NCBI GenBank assembly: GCA_003217965.1
Contig: QHNB01000110.1
Span: 1-5,976 of the forward strand
DNA from: Verrucomicrobiota bacterium
Lineage (GTDB): Bacteria; Verrucomicrobiota; Verrucomicrobiia; Chthoniobacterales; UBA10450
Direction of reading: 5' to 3'
DNA length: 5,976 bases
In this document: piece by piece, positions 1-5,770 of the stretch
Layout of the letters: each line of letters begins with the position of its first letter
How positions within the stretch are numbered: the first letter of the stretch is position 1
Notes under the pieces: model-generated
The model's input: only the letters and a program-made list of their open reading frames with translations
The model's database searches: none
Told to the model about the DNA's origin: nothing
Made by a program: the position numbers and the translations under genes

Positions 1-1046
1 TGCGAACTCCGCTCAATCCGGTGCTGATGTGGGCTTTCGCGACAGCCGAAAACGAGCAACTCGATCCCGAGTTGCGCGAAGGACTAGAGATGATTTGCCG
101 AAACGTTGAGCTCGAGGCGCGTCTGATCGATGATTTGCTTGACCTCACACGCGTCGCACGCGGCAAGCTAAAGCTGGACCTGCGCCTCTGCCACGCGGAC
201 GAGTTGCTGCAGAATGCGCTGAATATCATGCGGAGCCAGCTTGCACGGAAGAGTCTGCTGGTGTCCGTCAAGCTCGAGGCGAGCAATCACCGCATTCTTG
301 CTGATCCGACACGCATCGAACAAGTGTTCTGGAACCTGCTCGCGAATGCCGCGAAGTTTACGCCCGAGAAAGGCGAAATTTCTGTGCGTTCGTTTGACGC
401 GGCGCCCGGTATTCTTGGTTTCGAGATCAGCGATTCCGGCAGAGGAATCGATGTCGATGTCGTGCCGCGATTGTTCAAACCGTTCGAACAAGGACGCGCT
501 GGTAACGAAGGACTCGGTCTCGGTTTGGCGATCTGCCGTGCGATCCTAAATCTACACGACGGGCTGATCACCGGAAGAAACAGAACAGATGGTCCGGGGG
601 CGGTTTTCACCGTCGAGTTAAAAACCATTCGGATCTTAACCGCCGAGCACTCAGAGCAGATCTTGGACGAGAGCGGCGAGTCGCCTAGTTTGCGTATTCT
701 GATCGTCGAAGACCACGAGCATACGGCAGCGGTGATGCGCAAGCTGTTAGCTCGTGAAGGACACGATGTGCAGGTAGCGACGACAATGCGCCAAGCCCTG
801 GAGATACTTCACTCGTCACGAATCGACCTGCTGGTGAGCGATCTTGGGCTGCCCGATGGGAATGGATTTCAAGTGATGCGCGAGCTAACGAACATTAGCG
901 GTGCCAAGGGTATTGCGATTAGCGGCTACGGGATGGAGCAGGACGTGGAGCGAAGCAATCGCGCCGGTTTTTCAGCGCACCTGACGAAGCCGATTAACAT
1001 GGTGAAGCTGAAAGAAACGATCAAGCAGGTGATTGCGGGACACTGA
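1..1046 (+). CDS. Hybrid sensor histidine kinase with C-terminal receiver domain (5' end outside window)
   Basis: This is the C-terminal part of a two-component hybrid kinase. The first full codon is at 3 and reads RTPLNPVL, the end of an H-box (normally HELRTPL), so the phosphorylated His lies just left of the window. Numbering from that codon, the second HisKA helix (LIDDLLDLTRVARGKL) follows at about residues 41-56. The HATPase domain has its N-box at 106-120 with N111 and N115 (NLLANAAKF), G1 at 144-148 (DSGRG) and G2 at 170-174 (GLGLG). A receiver domain spans about 230-345, with acidic pair E236/D237, phosphoacceptor D280 (VSDLGLPDG), switch Ser307 and Lys329 (LTKP). All catalytic residues inside the window are present, so it looks functional. 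Sensor domains, if any, lie upstream. The GTG at 21 is only an internal codon. The family autophosphorylates with ATP and passes the phosphate on to Asp; the signal and target are unknown. No promoter or terminator is visible. Confidence 0.95.
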   Translation, partial: RTPLNPVLMWAFATAENEQLDPELREGLEMICRNVELEARLIDDLLDLTRVARGKLKLDLRLCHADELLQNALNIMRSQLARKSLLVSVKLEASNHRILADPTRIEQVFWNLLANAAKFTPEKGEISVRSFDAAPGILGFEISDSGRGIDVDVVPRLFKPFEQGRAGNEGLGLGLAICRAILNLHDGLITGRNRTDGPGAVFTVELKTIRILTAEHSEQILDESGESPSLRILIVEDHEHTAAVMRKLLAREGHDVQVATTMRQALEILHSSRIDLLVSDLGLPDGNGFQVMRELTNISGAKGIAISGYGMEQDVERSNRAGFSAHLTKPINMVKLKETIKQVIAGH

Positions 1047-1384
1047 TCATCTTTCACTGCGCGAAACCGCGCCATCACGCCGCGCTCCGTCTCGGTCGAT
1101 CGGACAAGGTGTGTACCGATGACTACCTCAAAGGGCTTGCCAAGACCTTCAAAGGCACGCTCGATGAAGCCAAAAAATAGAACCTCATCTTCGATTAGAA
1201 AATCCTGATTGGCGACGCCGCCAATGCGCACGATTTCGATATCCTGCTAATGACGGAATCGAGAAACATGGCCGCGCCCGCGCAATAGCCCGACAGTCCA
1301 GCCGGCCGCGCTATACTCTTCGAGTTCTTCGAGCTTCGCCAGCCCCGGTTCGGTCTTCGACAAAAAAGTTTTCCAGCGCGACAC
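1047..1384 (-). pseudogene. Possible decayed minus-strand gene, one in-frame amber stop
   Basis: There is no plausible plus-strand gene in the 366 bases between the kinase and the PHP gene. On the minus strand one frame reads through almost the whole gap and gives a protein-like translation, for example AKLEELEEYSAAGWTVGLLR, then IEDEVLFFGFIERAFEGLGK and FEVVIGTHLV. A single TAG (plus-strand 1247-1249) interrupts it, and both sides are in the same frame. There is no ATG at the upstream end; a GTG at 1384 is the nearest candidate. No stop occurs near the kinase gene either: the frame runs on antisense to the kinase 3' end until 926. I do not recognise the family. The missing start, internal stop and lack of a clean end argue for a gene remnant, or for chance openness of an antisense frame in GC-rich DNA. 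Confidence 0.3.
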
Positions 1385-1412
1385 GCGCGAGTCGACCTGA
1401 CGATTCAGATAT

Positions 1413-2510
1413 ATGAACGTGAGTAAAAGCGCGTCCGGTGGAAGTCGTTTGAACGTGCCGTCAAACGCTGATCTCGCGGAGCTGCTTGCCCGGCAATCAG
1501 AATGCGAAGAGGGAATTCTTGCGCGCGCATATCGACGCGCCGCGCGCAGCGCTTTTCTTTGGCCGGAGGAGGCGCTCATACTTGTCGCACAAAATCGATC
1601 GCTTACCGAACTACGCGGGGTCGGTCCGTACATTGCAAAACAGATTTGCCAGTGGATCGATAAACCGCCGCAAATTGCCGCGAAACCGCCGCCGATTCGC
1701 CGCGAATTTCTGACACTGGCGGAAGCACGCAAGCTTCTAAACAAGGATCCGACCTGGTCGAACTTGTTACGCGGGGACCTGCAGATGCACACAACGTGGA
1801 GTGACGGGTCGGGCACAGTCGCGCAAATGGCGGAGGCAGCACGCGAGCGCGGCTATAATTACATCGCAATAACGGATCATTCGAAGGGATTGAAAATCGC
1901 GGGCGGCATCGACGAAGCAGACCCGCGGAAACAGTCGGCGGAAATCGCGAAGGCAAATGTATTGATGTCGCGCGACAGCCGGAAACTCAAAGTGCTTAGA
2001 TCGATTGAGATGAATTTAAATCCGCGCGGTGAAGGCGATATGGATTGCCGATTTTTATCAAAATTGGATCTCGTTCTCGGCTCGTTCCATTCCGTTTTGC
2101 GGGTAGAGGAAGATCAAACAGCCCGATATCTCGCTGCGTTGCTCAATCCGCAGATTCAAATTCTAGCACATCCGCAAGGTCGTATTTATAATTACCGGCT
2201 TGGCCTGAAAGCCGATTGGCCGCGTGTTTTTGCGGAAACTGCCAAACTCGACAAAGCAGTTGAGATCGATTGCTATCCCGATCGGCAAGACCTCAATTTG
2301 TCCCTTTTAAGACTCGCGCGAACAGAAGGCGCGCGAATTTCTCTCGGCACGGATGCGCATCATCCTTGGCAGCTTGGTTTCATCGAGCTTGGTCTCGCCG
2401 CGACACTGCAAGCGAAAATTCCAGCGGAGGGAATCGTCAACTTTATGTCTATCTCAGATTTAAAGCGGTGGGTCCGGCAGCTGCAAAAAGCCGGCATACG
2501 CAAACAATGA
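1413..2510 (+). CDS. PHP-domain phosphoesterase with PolX-like N-terminal 8-kDa/HhH domain
   Basis: This 365-residue protein belongs to the PHP metal-dependent phosphoesterase superfamily and matches the C-terminal half of bacterial family X DNA polymerases (PolX). Residues about 18-83 resemble the PolX 8-kDa domain: NADLAELL, ARAYRRAAR, then a helix-hairpin-helix LTELRGVGPYIAKQI. The polymerase palm and fingers are missing, and a linker of about 35 residues leads straight into the PHP domain at about 120-350. Metal-binding motifs are visible: GDLQMHTTWSDG (D122, H126, D131), ITDHS (D155, H156), E199 in SIEMNL, H226 in GSFHS, H253 in AHPQGR, and D314/H316 in GTDAHH. The PolX PHP domain is known to be a Mn-dependent 3'-5' exonuclease or phosphoesterase, so a DNA-directed nuclease is the best inference; another phosphoesterase activity is possible. 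An in-frame TGA at 1398 limits the start to ATG 1413 or GTG 1419. No clear Shine-Dalgarno is present. Confidence 0.9.
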   Translation: MNVSKSASGGSRLNVPSNADLAELLARQSECEEGILARAYRRAARSAFLWPEEALILVAQNRSLTELRGVGPYIAKQICQWIDKPPQIAAKPPPIRREFLTLAEARKLLNKDPTWSNLLRGDLQMHTTWSDGSGTVAQMAEAARERGYNYIAITDHSKGLKIAGGIDEADPRKQSAEIAKANVLMSRDSRKLKVLRSIEMNLNPRGEGDMDCRFLSKLDLVLGSFHSVLRVEEDQTARYLAALLNPQIQILAHPQGRIYNYRLGLKADWPRVFAETAKLDKAVEIDCYPDRQDLNLSLLRLARTEGARISLGTDAHHPWQLGFIELGLAATLQAKIPAEGIVNFMSISDLKRWVRQLQKAGIRKQ

Positions 2511-2603
2511 ATTCCCATTCCGTTGATTTTATCCAATTCGCCCCGGAATAATTCTAAGGTCTGGGATTCTTAAACCTTTCAGGATTCCTCGGCTGCAACG
2601 TAG

Positions 2604-2723
2604 ATGCCCATACAGGAAACAGCTCTCGTTACGTCCAAAGGAATAGTTAAGGGCGAAACAATTTTGTATGCGGATGGAATATTCGGGAAGAGGAACATGG
2701 CGTTCGCTCGCCCGAACGTTTGA
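2604..2723 (+). CDS. Doubtful small ORF, 39 aa
   Basis: An ATG at 2604 opens a 39-codon frame ending in TGA 2721-2723. The translation includes ALVTSKGIVKGETILYADGI. The GIVKGETI stretch faintly recalls the start of small antitoxin-like proteins that read GIVKGxTI followed by a Leu/Pro-rich part, but the similarity stops after about ten residues. There is no Shine-Dalgarno in front of the ATG, and an equally long frame exists on the opposite strand. It could be a remnant or chance. Confidence 0.15.
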   Translation: MPIQETALVTSKGIVKGETILYADGIFGKRNMAFARPNV

Positions 2724-2755
2724 TAGAGATCCTAGCCCTTTTTAAGTGGCCCATC

Positions 2756-2760
2756 AGGAG
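2756..2760 (+). promoter_or_regulatory. Ribosome binding site of the SDR gene
   Basis: AGGAG lies 13 bases before ATG 2774. The spacing is a little long. It supports ATG 2774 over the in-frame TTG at 2720, which has no such site and would add 18 residues outside the family pattern. Confidence 0.5.
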
Positions 2761-2773
2761 CGAAATTTTCTTT

Positions 2774-3634
2774 ATGCCGAAGCAAATTAAACTTCAGCCA
2801 CCTCAACATCAAGAGCGACAGCCTGGCCGCGAACACAAAATGAAGCCGCGCCCGAGAGCTGGGGACGAAGAATATCGCGGTAGTGGAAAATTGCGAAACA
2901 AGGTCGCGCTTATCACCGGCGGCGACAGCGGGATCGGCCGGGCGGTCGCAATTGCCTTTGCAAAAGAAGATGCGGACATCGTGATCGTCTACCTCGAAGA
3001 GCGCAAGGATGCGAAGGAGACCAAGCGCCTGGTGGAAGAAGAGGCGCGCAAATGTTTGTTGATCGCGGGCGATGTTGGCAAGGAGGAGCTTTGTCGGAAA
3101 GCCGTCCAGCAGACGATGAAGGAGTTCGGCAAGATCGACATTTTGGTGAACAACGCGGCAGAACAACATCCGCAGGAATCAATTGAGAAAATCACTAAAA
3201 AACAGCTTGAACGAACATTTCGCACGAACATCTTTTCATTCTTTTTCATGATAAAAGCGGCGATGAGACATTTGAAAAAAGGCGCTGCGATTATCAATAC
3301 AACCTCAGTCACCGCCTACAAAGGCAGTCCGCATTTGCTCGATTATTCTTCAACAAAAGGAGCAATCGTCGCCTTGACGCGCTCGCTCTCACAAGCGCTC
3401 GCGGACAAGGGCATCCGGGTAAATGGCGTGGCGCCAGGGCCGATCTGGACACCTCTTATACCGTCAACTTTCCCTGCAAAAGATGTTGAGACCTTTGGTT
3501 CTGACGTGGCCCTCGGCCGTGTCGGTCAGCCAGAGGAGATTGCGCCGAGCTTTGTCTTTTTGGCCTCCGACGATTCTTCATACATGACCGGTCAAATCCT
3601 TCATCCCAATGGTGGCACGGTCGTAAACGGCTGA
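2774..3634 (+). CDS. SDR family oxidoreductase with N-terminal extension (general-stress / glucose-dehydrogenase-like type)
   Basis: This is a classical short-chain dehydrogenase/reductase of 286 residues, expected to be cytoplasmic and NAD(P)-dependent. The Rossmann motif TGGDSGIG is at 48-55, NNAA at 126-129 and the structural Asn at 152. The catalytic triad is Ser178, Tyr191 and Lys195 (YSSTK), followed by PGPIWTPL at 221-228 and the C-terminal SYMTGQILHPNGG. The first 40 residues form a Pro/Gln/Arg-rich extension (LQPPQHQERQPG, then GSGKLRNKVALITGG). This is typical of the subgroup that includes Bacillus general stress protein 39 and related proteins often labelled glucose 1-dehydrogenase. 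The substrate cannot be read from sequence. ATG 2774 is chosen because MPKQ-PPQHQ is the usual start of this subgroup and AGGAG precedes it. It stands alone on the plus strand, followed by the convergent DUF3309 gene. Confidence 0.93.
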   Translation: MPKQIKLQPPQHQERQPGREHKMKPRPRAGDEEYRGSGKLRNKVALITGGDSGIGRAVAIAFAKEDADIVIVYLEERKDAKETKRLVEEEARKCLLIAGDVGKEELCRKAVQQTMKEFGKIDILVNNAAEQHPQESIEKITKKQLERTFRTNIFSFFFMIKAAMRHLKKGAAIINTTSVTAYKGSPHLLDYSSTKGAIVALTRSLSQALADKGIRVNGVAPGPIWTPLIPSTFPAKDVETFGSDVALGRVGQPEEIAPSFVFLASDDSSYMTGQILHPNGGTVVNG

Positions 3635-3705
3635 ACCGCTTCGTTTGGTACGTTGCGAACGCCTAGGGTAGCTGGATCCTGGCGCTGATTTTTAAACCAT
3701 TCGAC

Positions 3706-3858
3706 TCAGACACGTCCCATCAGCGCGAAGATCAACAATATTACGAGAACCAGGCCTAGACCGCCGCTTGGGTAATAGCCCCAGCCGGAACTGTACGGCC
3801 AAGTTGGTAACGCTCCGATCAACAGGACAAGTAAAATAATGAACAGAATTGCGCGCAT
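3706..3858 (-). CDS. DUF3309 family small membrane protein (copy A)
   Basis: Read on the minus strand, ATG at 3858 to TGA at 3706 encodes a 50-residue hydrophobic peptide. A membrane segment (about residues 3-17, rich in Ile and Leu, ending LLIGA) is followed by the aromatic/Gly turn PTWPYSSGWGYYPSGG (18-33), a second membrane segment (34-47) and the end GRV. This is the standard DUF3309 layout and length, predicted as a helical hairpin in the inner membrane. The family's function is unknown. Copy A shares 31 of 50 positions with copy B at 4538-4690. It converges with the SDR gene (72 bases between stops) and diverges from the CsbD gene; their starts are about 200 bases apart, so a divergent promoter region is likely there. 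No clear Shine-Dalgarno is visible. Confidence 0.88.
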   Translation of the reverse strand: MRAILFIILLVLLIGALPTWPYSSGWGYYPSGGLGLVLVILLIFALMGRV

Positions 3859-4059
3859 GAACCGAGCCTATTTTTGCCCGCCGCAGAATGGCAATATTTT
3901 TCTGTCCTTTGGCTTTCGGCCCGATGACTTAACAAGTCGCGTATCGCCGTACTAACCGCTTTTACGGAGCTTGCCTTGCTGCGCTTTTTCCACGATCAGA
4001 ACGTTTTTTGGGCCGTCAATACAACCAATCTTTGTCTGATAGGCGAAAATTTGTGCGTT

Positions 4060-4245
4060 ATGACGAATCTAAGGTTTAAGGGCAATTGGAACGAAGCAAA
4101 AGGCAAACTCAAACAAAAGTACGGTCAATTGACCGATGACGATCTCGCATTTGCCGAGGGAAAGGACGACGAGCTTCTTGGCCGTCTTCAAAAGAAACTC
4201 GGCAAAACCAAGGAAGATGTTCGGAGAGAGATCGAGAGCTTGTAA
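4060..4245 (+). CDS. csbD: CsbD family stress protein
   Basis: This is a 61-residue, highly charged protein with the CsbD pattern: FKGNWNEAKGKLKQKYGQLT at 6-25, DDDLAFAEGKDDELLGRLQK at 26-45, and a C-terminal helix EDVRREIESL. CsbD proteins are small, soluble, helical, abundant stress proteins; in Bacillus csbD is under sigma-B control, and their molecular role is unknown. ATG 4060 is chosen because the family starts with M-x-x-x-x-F/W-KG. The in-frame ATG at 3976 would add 28 residues unlike the family. Only a weak AGG lies upstream. The DUF3008 gene starts 36 bases after the stop, so the two are probably co-transcribed. Confidence 0.93.
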   Translation: MTNLRFKGNWNEAKGKLKQKYGQLTDDDLAFAEGKDDELLGRLQKKLGKTKEDVRREIESL

Positions 4246-4260
4246 GATCGACAATTAACC

Positions 4261-4267
4261 AAGGAGG
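4261..4267 (+). promoter_or_regulatory. Strong Shine-Dalgarno of the DUF3008 gene
   Basis: AAGGAGG is a near-perfect anti-16S match, 14 bases before ATG 4282. It is the strongest ribosome binding site in the window and suggests high translation of the DUF3008 gene. Confidence 0.7.
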
Positions 4268-4281
4268 AAGTTTAGCAACTT

Positions 4282-4473
4282 ATGCCAGCAAAATCGAAGA
4301 AGCAGCAAATGGCCGCTGGTGCAGCGTTGGCTGCAAAAAGAGGGAAACGCAAGAAATCGTCGCTCAAAGGCGCATCGAAGAGCATGTACAAATCAATGAG
4401 CAAGACCGAGTTGCGAAAAATGGCGAAGACCAAGCGAGAAGGCAAACCTACCCGAAAGAAAAAGAAAAGTTGA
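4282..4473 (+). CDS. DUF3008 family small basic protein
   Basis: This 63-residue protein opens with MPAKSKKQQMAAGAALAAKR and continues LKGASKSMYKSMSKTELRKM (28-47), then AKTKREGKP and a run of four lysines. This is the DUF3008 pattern (PAKSKxQQxAAGxALAAKRG, GASKxMxxSM, ELxxxAxTKxxGxP). The family's function is unknown. This copy is unusually basic: 24 of 63 residues are Lys or Arg against only two acidic residues. Positions that in family members I recall are often Glu or Asp are Lys here. Nucleic-acid binding is a reasonable inference but untested. It lies 36 bases after csbD and 64 bases before a DUF3309 gene on the same strand, with an excellent Shine-Dalgarno. Confidence 0.88.
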   Translation: MPAKSKKQQMAAGAALAAKRGKRKKSSLKGASKSMYKSMSKTELRKMAKTKREGKPTRKKKKS

Positions 4474-4537
4474 CGCCGGCGATTGCTACAACGAGCGAAG
4501 CGCGAATTTTCGAAGCTTATCCCCTTGAACCAAAATC

Positions 4538-4690
4538 ATGAGCACAATTCTTCTTATCATCTTGATCCTTCTTTTGATAGGCGCGTTTCCCACATGGCCA
4601 TATAGTACCGGCTGGGGATACTATCCTGTCAGCGGAATCGGGTTAATATTGTTGGTTGTCATAATCCTCGCCGTTCTAGGGCGAATTTAG
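4538..4690 (+). CDS. DUF3309 family small membrane protein (copy B)
   Basis: ATG 4538 to TAG 4690 encodes 50 residues with the same layout as copy A: membrane segment 3-17 ending LLLIGA, the turn PTWPYSTGWGYYP (18-30), a second membrane segment about 35-47 and the end GRI. Length and motif fit DUF3309 exactly. It follows the DUF3008 gene by 64 bases on the same strand, so csbD, DUF3008 and this gene may form one transcript. No good Shine-Dalgarno is visible before the ATG, so translation may be weaker than that of DUF3008. Its role is unknown; an envelope function under stress is inferred only from membrane topology and neighbours. Confidence 0.88.
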   Translation: MSTILLIILILLLIGAFPTWPYSTGWGYYPVSGIGLILLVVIILAVLGRI

Positions 4691-5003
4691 CCGCGTTGCA
4701 TTGAGTAATCTGGACCAGCCGAGTCTCACCCTGATTGTGAAACGCGCACATCGCGGCTCTTTTTGCCGCGCAATCGAACTCCTTTCAGCGATTCTATATT
4801 CGTGGGATAGCTAGGAGAACGCGCTACCGCGGAACTTGGTGTTCGAATAGTGGCTCGGTGCTCCACACATGAAGCGGGAATTGAAGCAGATACTGAAAAG
4901 CCCGTCCCGCCTTAGGGCATTACAGGGCGAGTTATCGTTTGAGAGGGGACTGAACGCGGGATTGTGCTTGTCCGAGCGCGTAGGTAAAAGTAGAAACGGC
5001 CAC
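4691..5003. other. Intergenic region between DUF3309 copies B and C
   Basis: This gap is 313 bases long. It contains a GC hairpin CGCGGC-(7 nt)-GCCGCG at 4752-4770. The T-run lies in the loop rather than after the stem, so it is not a canonical terminator. An open frame in phase with copy C reaches back to an ATG at 4869, but the extra 45 residues (starting MKRELKQILK) do not belong to DUF3309 and have no ribosome binding site. I therefore treat the stretch as noncoding leader and promoter DNA for copy C. Confidence 0.5.
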
Positions 5004-5150
5004 ATGGGGCTAATTATTCTTATCGTGGTCATTTTGTTATTGGTGGGAGCGTTCCCGACGGGCGGGTATGGATGGGGCTATCGGTCGCACGGCGTCCTAG
5101 GCACCGTTCTCATCATCATTTTGATCCTGTATTTGATCGGTCGCTTGTAG
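5004..5150 (+). CDS. DUF3309 family small membrane protein (copy C, divergent turn)
   Basis: ATG 5004 to TAG 5150 encodes 48 residues: membrane segment 2-16 (ILIVVILLLVGA), a turn starting FPTGGYGWGYRSHG, a second membrane segment about 32-45 and the end GRL. It keeps the family frame (LLLVGAFPT, GWGY, IGR at the end). It is two residues shorter than copies A and B, and the WPYS and YYP parts of the turn are replaced. ATG 5004 is chosen because the usual DUF3309 length is about 50; a longer in-frame start at 4869 is rejected. The Shine-Dalgarno is weak. The gap of over 300 bases from copy B suggests its own promoter. Confidence 0.82.
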   Translation: MGLIILIVVILLLVGAFPTGGYGWGYRSHGVLGTVLIIILILYLIGRL

Positions 5151-5219
5151 AGCGCCTCGGCACCACAGTTACAGTAGGCTCGCTTCCATTTCCAAAAATG
5201 CAGTGAGCAGCTCGTCGGA

Positions 5220-5271
5220 GTGAATAGTGTAACTTACCTGGAAGCGTGAATAGTGTAGCTTACCTGGAAGC
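5220..5271. repeat. 26-bp tandem direct repeat, two copies
   Basis: Two abutting 26-base units, 5220-5245 and 5246-5271, both begin GTGAATAGTGTA and end CTTACCTGGAAGC. They differ only at the thirteenth base (A at 5232, G at 5258). The unit length is not a multiple of three and the repeat sits between the DUF3309 copy C gene and the AAMDC-like gene, so it is a noncoding duplication. A nearby GCTTCCA at 5182-5188 is the inverse of the unit end TGGAAGC. Its role is unknown: it may be replication slippage, a regulator binding site or a copy of a dispersed repeat. Confidence 0.9.
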
Positions 5272-5365
5272 TTTCTTAGCTCATGCCAAATGGGGGATAA
5301 GAAGCCGTGAAGTCTTAGAATCTCTGTTCCTTGCCTTGGAGGTCGAGCCACCGGAAGATTGAGAT

Positions 5366-5719
5366 ATGAAAGCTCGACTGGTCAGATTTGGTGAGATCGC
5401 GGTCGAAGGAACGCGCTACACGCATGATGTGGTGATCGACGGCGGCAAAGTTCGGAAACGGAAGAAAGGACCTTCCAAGCAATTCCGCGAAAGGTTCGGC
5501 CACACCCCGCTTTCGGCCGAGGAGGAAATTCCTTGGGGAGGCAAGCGTCTCATTGTCGGGACCGGTGCCTATGGCGCGCTTCCGGTAATGAACGAAGTCC
5601 GAGCTGAGGCGAAACGGCGCGGTATCGAGATCATTGCGGCGCCCACGCCGGAAGTCTGCCAGCTGCTGGAGGAAGTAAAGAAAGGCCAGGCGTACGCCAT
5701 CCTGCATTGCACATGCTGA
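5366..5719 (+). CDS. Mth938/AAMDC-like domain protein (NDUFAF3 superfamily)
   Basis: This 117-residue protein is a single Mth938-like (formerly DUF498) domain. Visible hallmarks are FGEIAVEGTRYTHDVVI near the start, HTPLSAEEE (46-54), the Gly-rich loop IVGTGAYGALPV (63-74), E77, APTPEVCQLLEE (92-103) and the C-terminus AILHCTC. Length equals the family norm, so it looks intact. Archaeal MTH938 and the human relatives AAMDC and NDUFAF3 share the fold; NDUFAF3 helps assemble respiratory complex I, but the bacterial role is not established. ATG 5366 has GGAAG at 5353-5357, eight bases upstream. Its stop is 51 bases from the stop of the convergent ligase gene. The Lys/Arg-rich insert KVRKRKKGPSKQFRERF (28-44) is typical of some bacterial members. 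Confidence 0.9.
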   Translation: MKARLVRFGEIAVEGTRYTHDVVIDGGKVRKRKKGPSKQFRERFGHTPLSAEEEIPWGGKRLIVGTGAYGALPVMNEVRAEAKRRGIEIIAAPTPEVCQLLEEVKKGQAYAILHCTC

Positions 5720-5770
5720 CCGGGATTTTCTGAGGCTAACCATTAGTCGCTGCTTCTTCGGTAACGCTTT

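Larger units (their letters stand above)
2511..2773. other. Intergenic region upstream of the SDR gene
   Basis: This 263-base gap probably holds the promoter of the SDR gene, but no convincing -35/-10 pair can be picked by eye. A short inverted repeat CGTTCG-CTCGCC-CGAACG lies at 2701-2718 (6-bp arms, 6-nt loop). It is not followed by a T-run, so it is not a typical terminator. A 39-codon frame at 2604-2723 is listed separately. No terminator for the PHP gene is evident after 2510. Confidence 0.5.

Noticed and set aside
1603..1956. Long minus-strand frames inside the PHP gene
   Set aside because: They are antisense shadows of a gene with conserved metal-binding motifs; their translations are rich in Arg, Ser and Pro as expected for shadows.
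2701..2718. Inverted repeat CGTTCG/CGAACG as an operator or terminator before the SDR gene
   Set aside because: Arms are only 6 bp, it has no T-run and no second copy elsewhere in the window was noticed; chance is likely.
2720..2773. Upstream TTG start for the SDR gene (18 extra residues)
   Set aside because: It has no ribosome binding site and the extra residues do not fit the family; ATG 2774 begins with the family-typical MPKQ and has AGGAG upstream.
3976..4059. Upstream ATG start for the CsbD gene (28 extra residues)
   Set aside because: The extra residues are hydrophobic and cysteine-containing, unlike CsbD; the family begins at ATG 4060.
4752..4770. GC hairpin as a rho-independent terminator after DUF3309 copy B
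   Set aside because: The T-run is in the loop and none follows the stem, so it does not meet the usual pattern.
4869..5003. Upstream ATG start for DUF3309 copy C
   Set aside because: It would add 45 unrelated residues to a family of about 50 and has no Shine-Dalgarno.
5315..5743. 142-codon minus-strand frame
   Set aside because: It is antisense to the well-supported AAMDC-like gene and shows no recognisable family.
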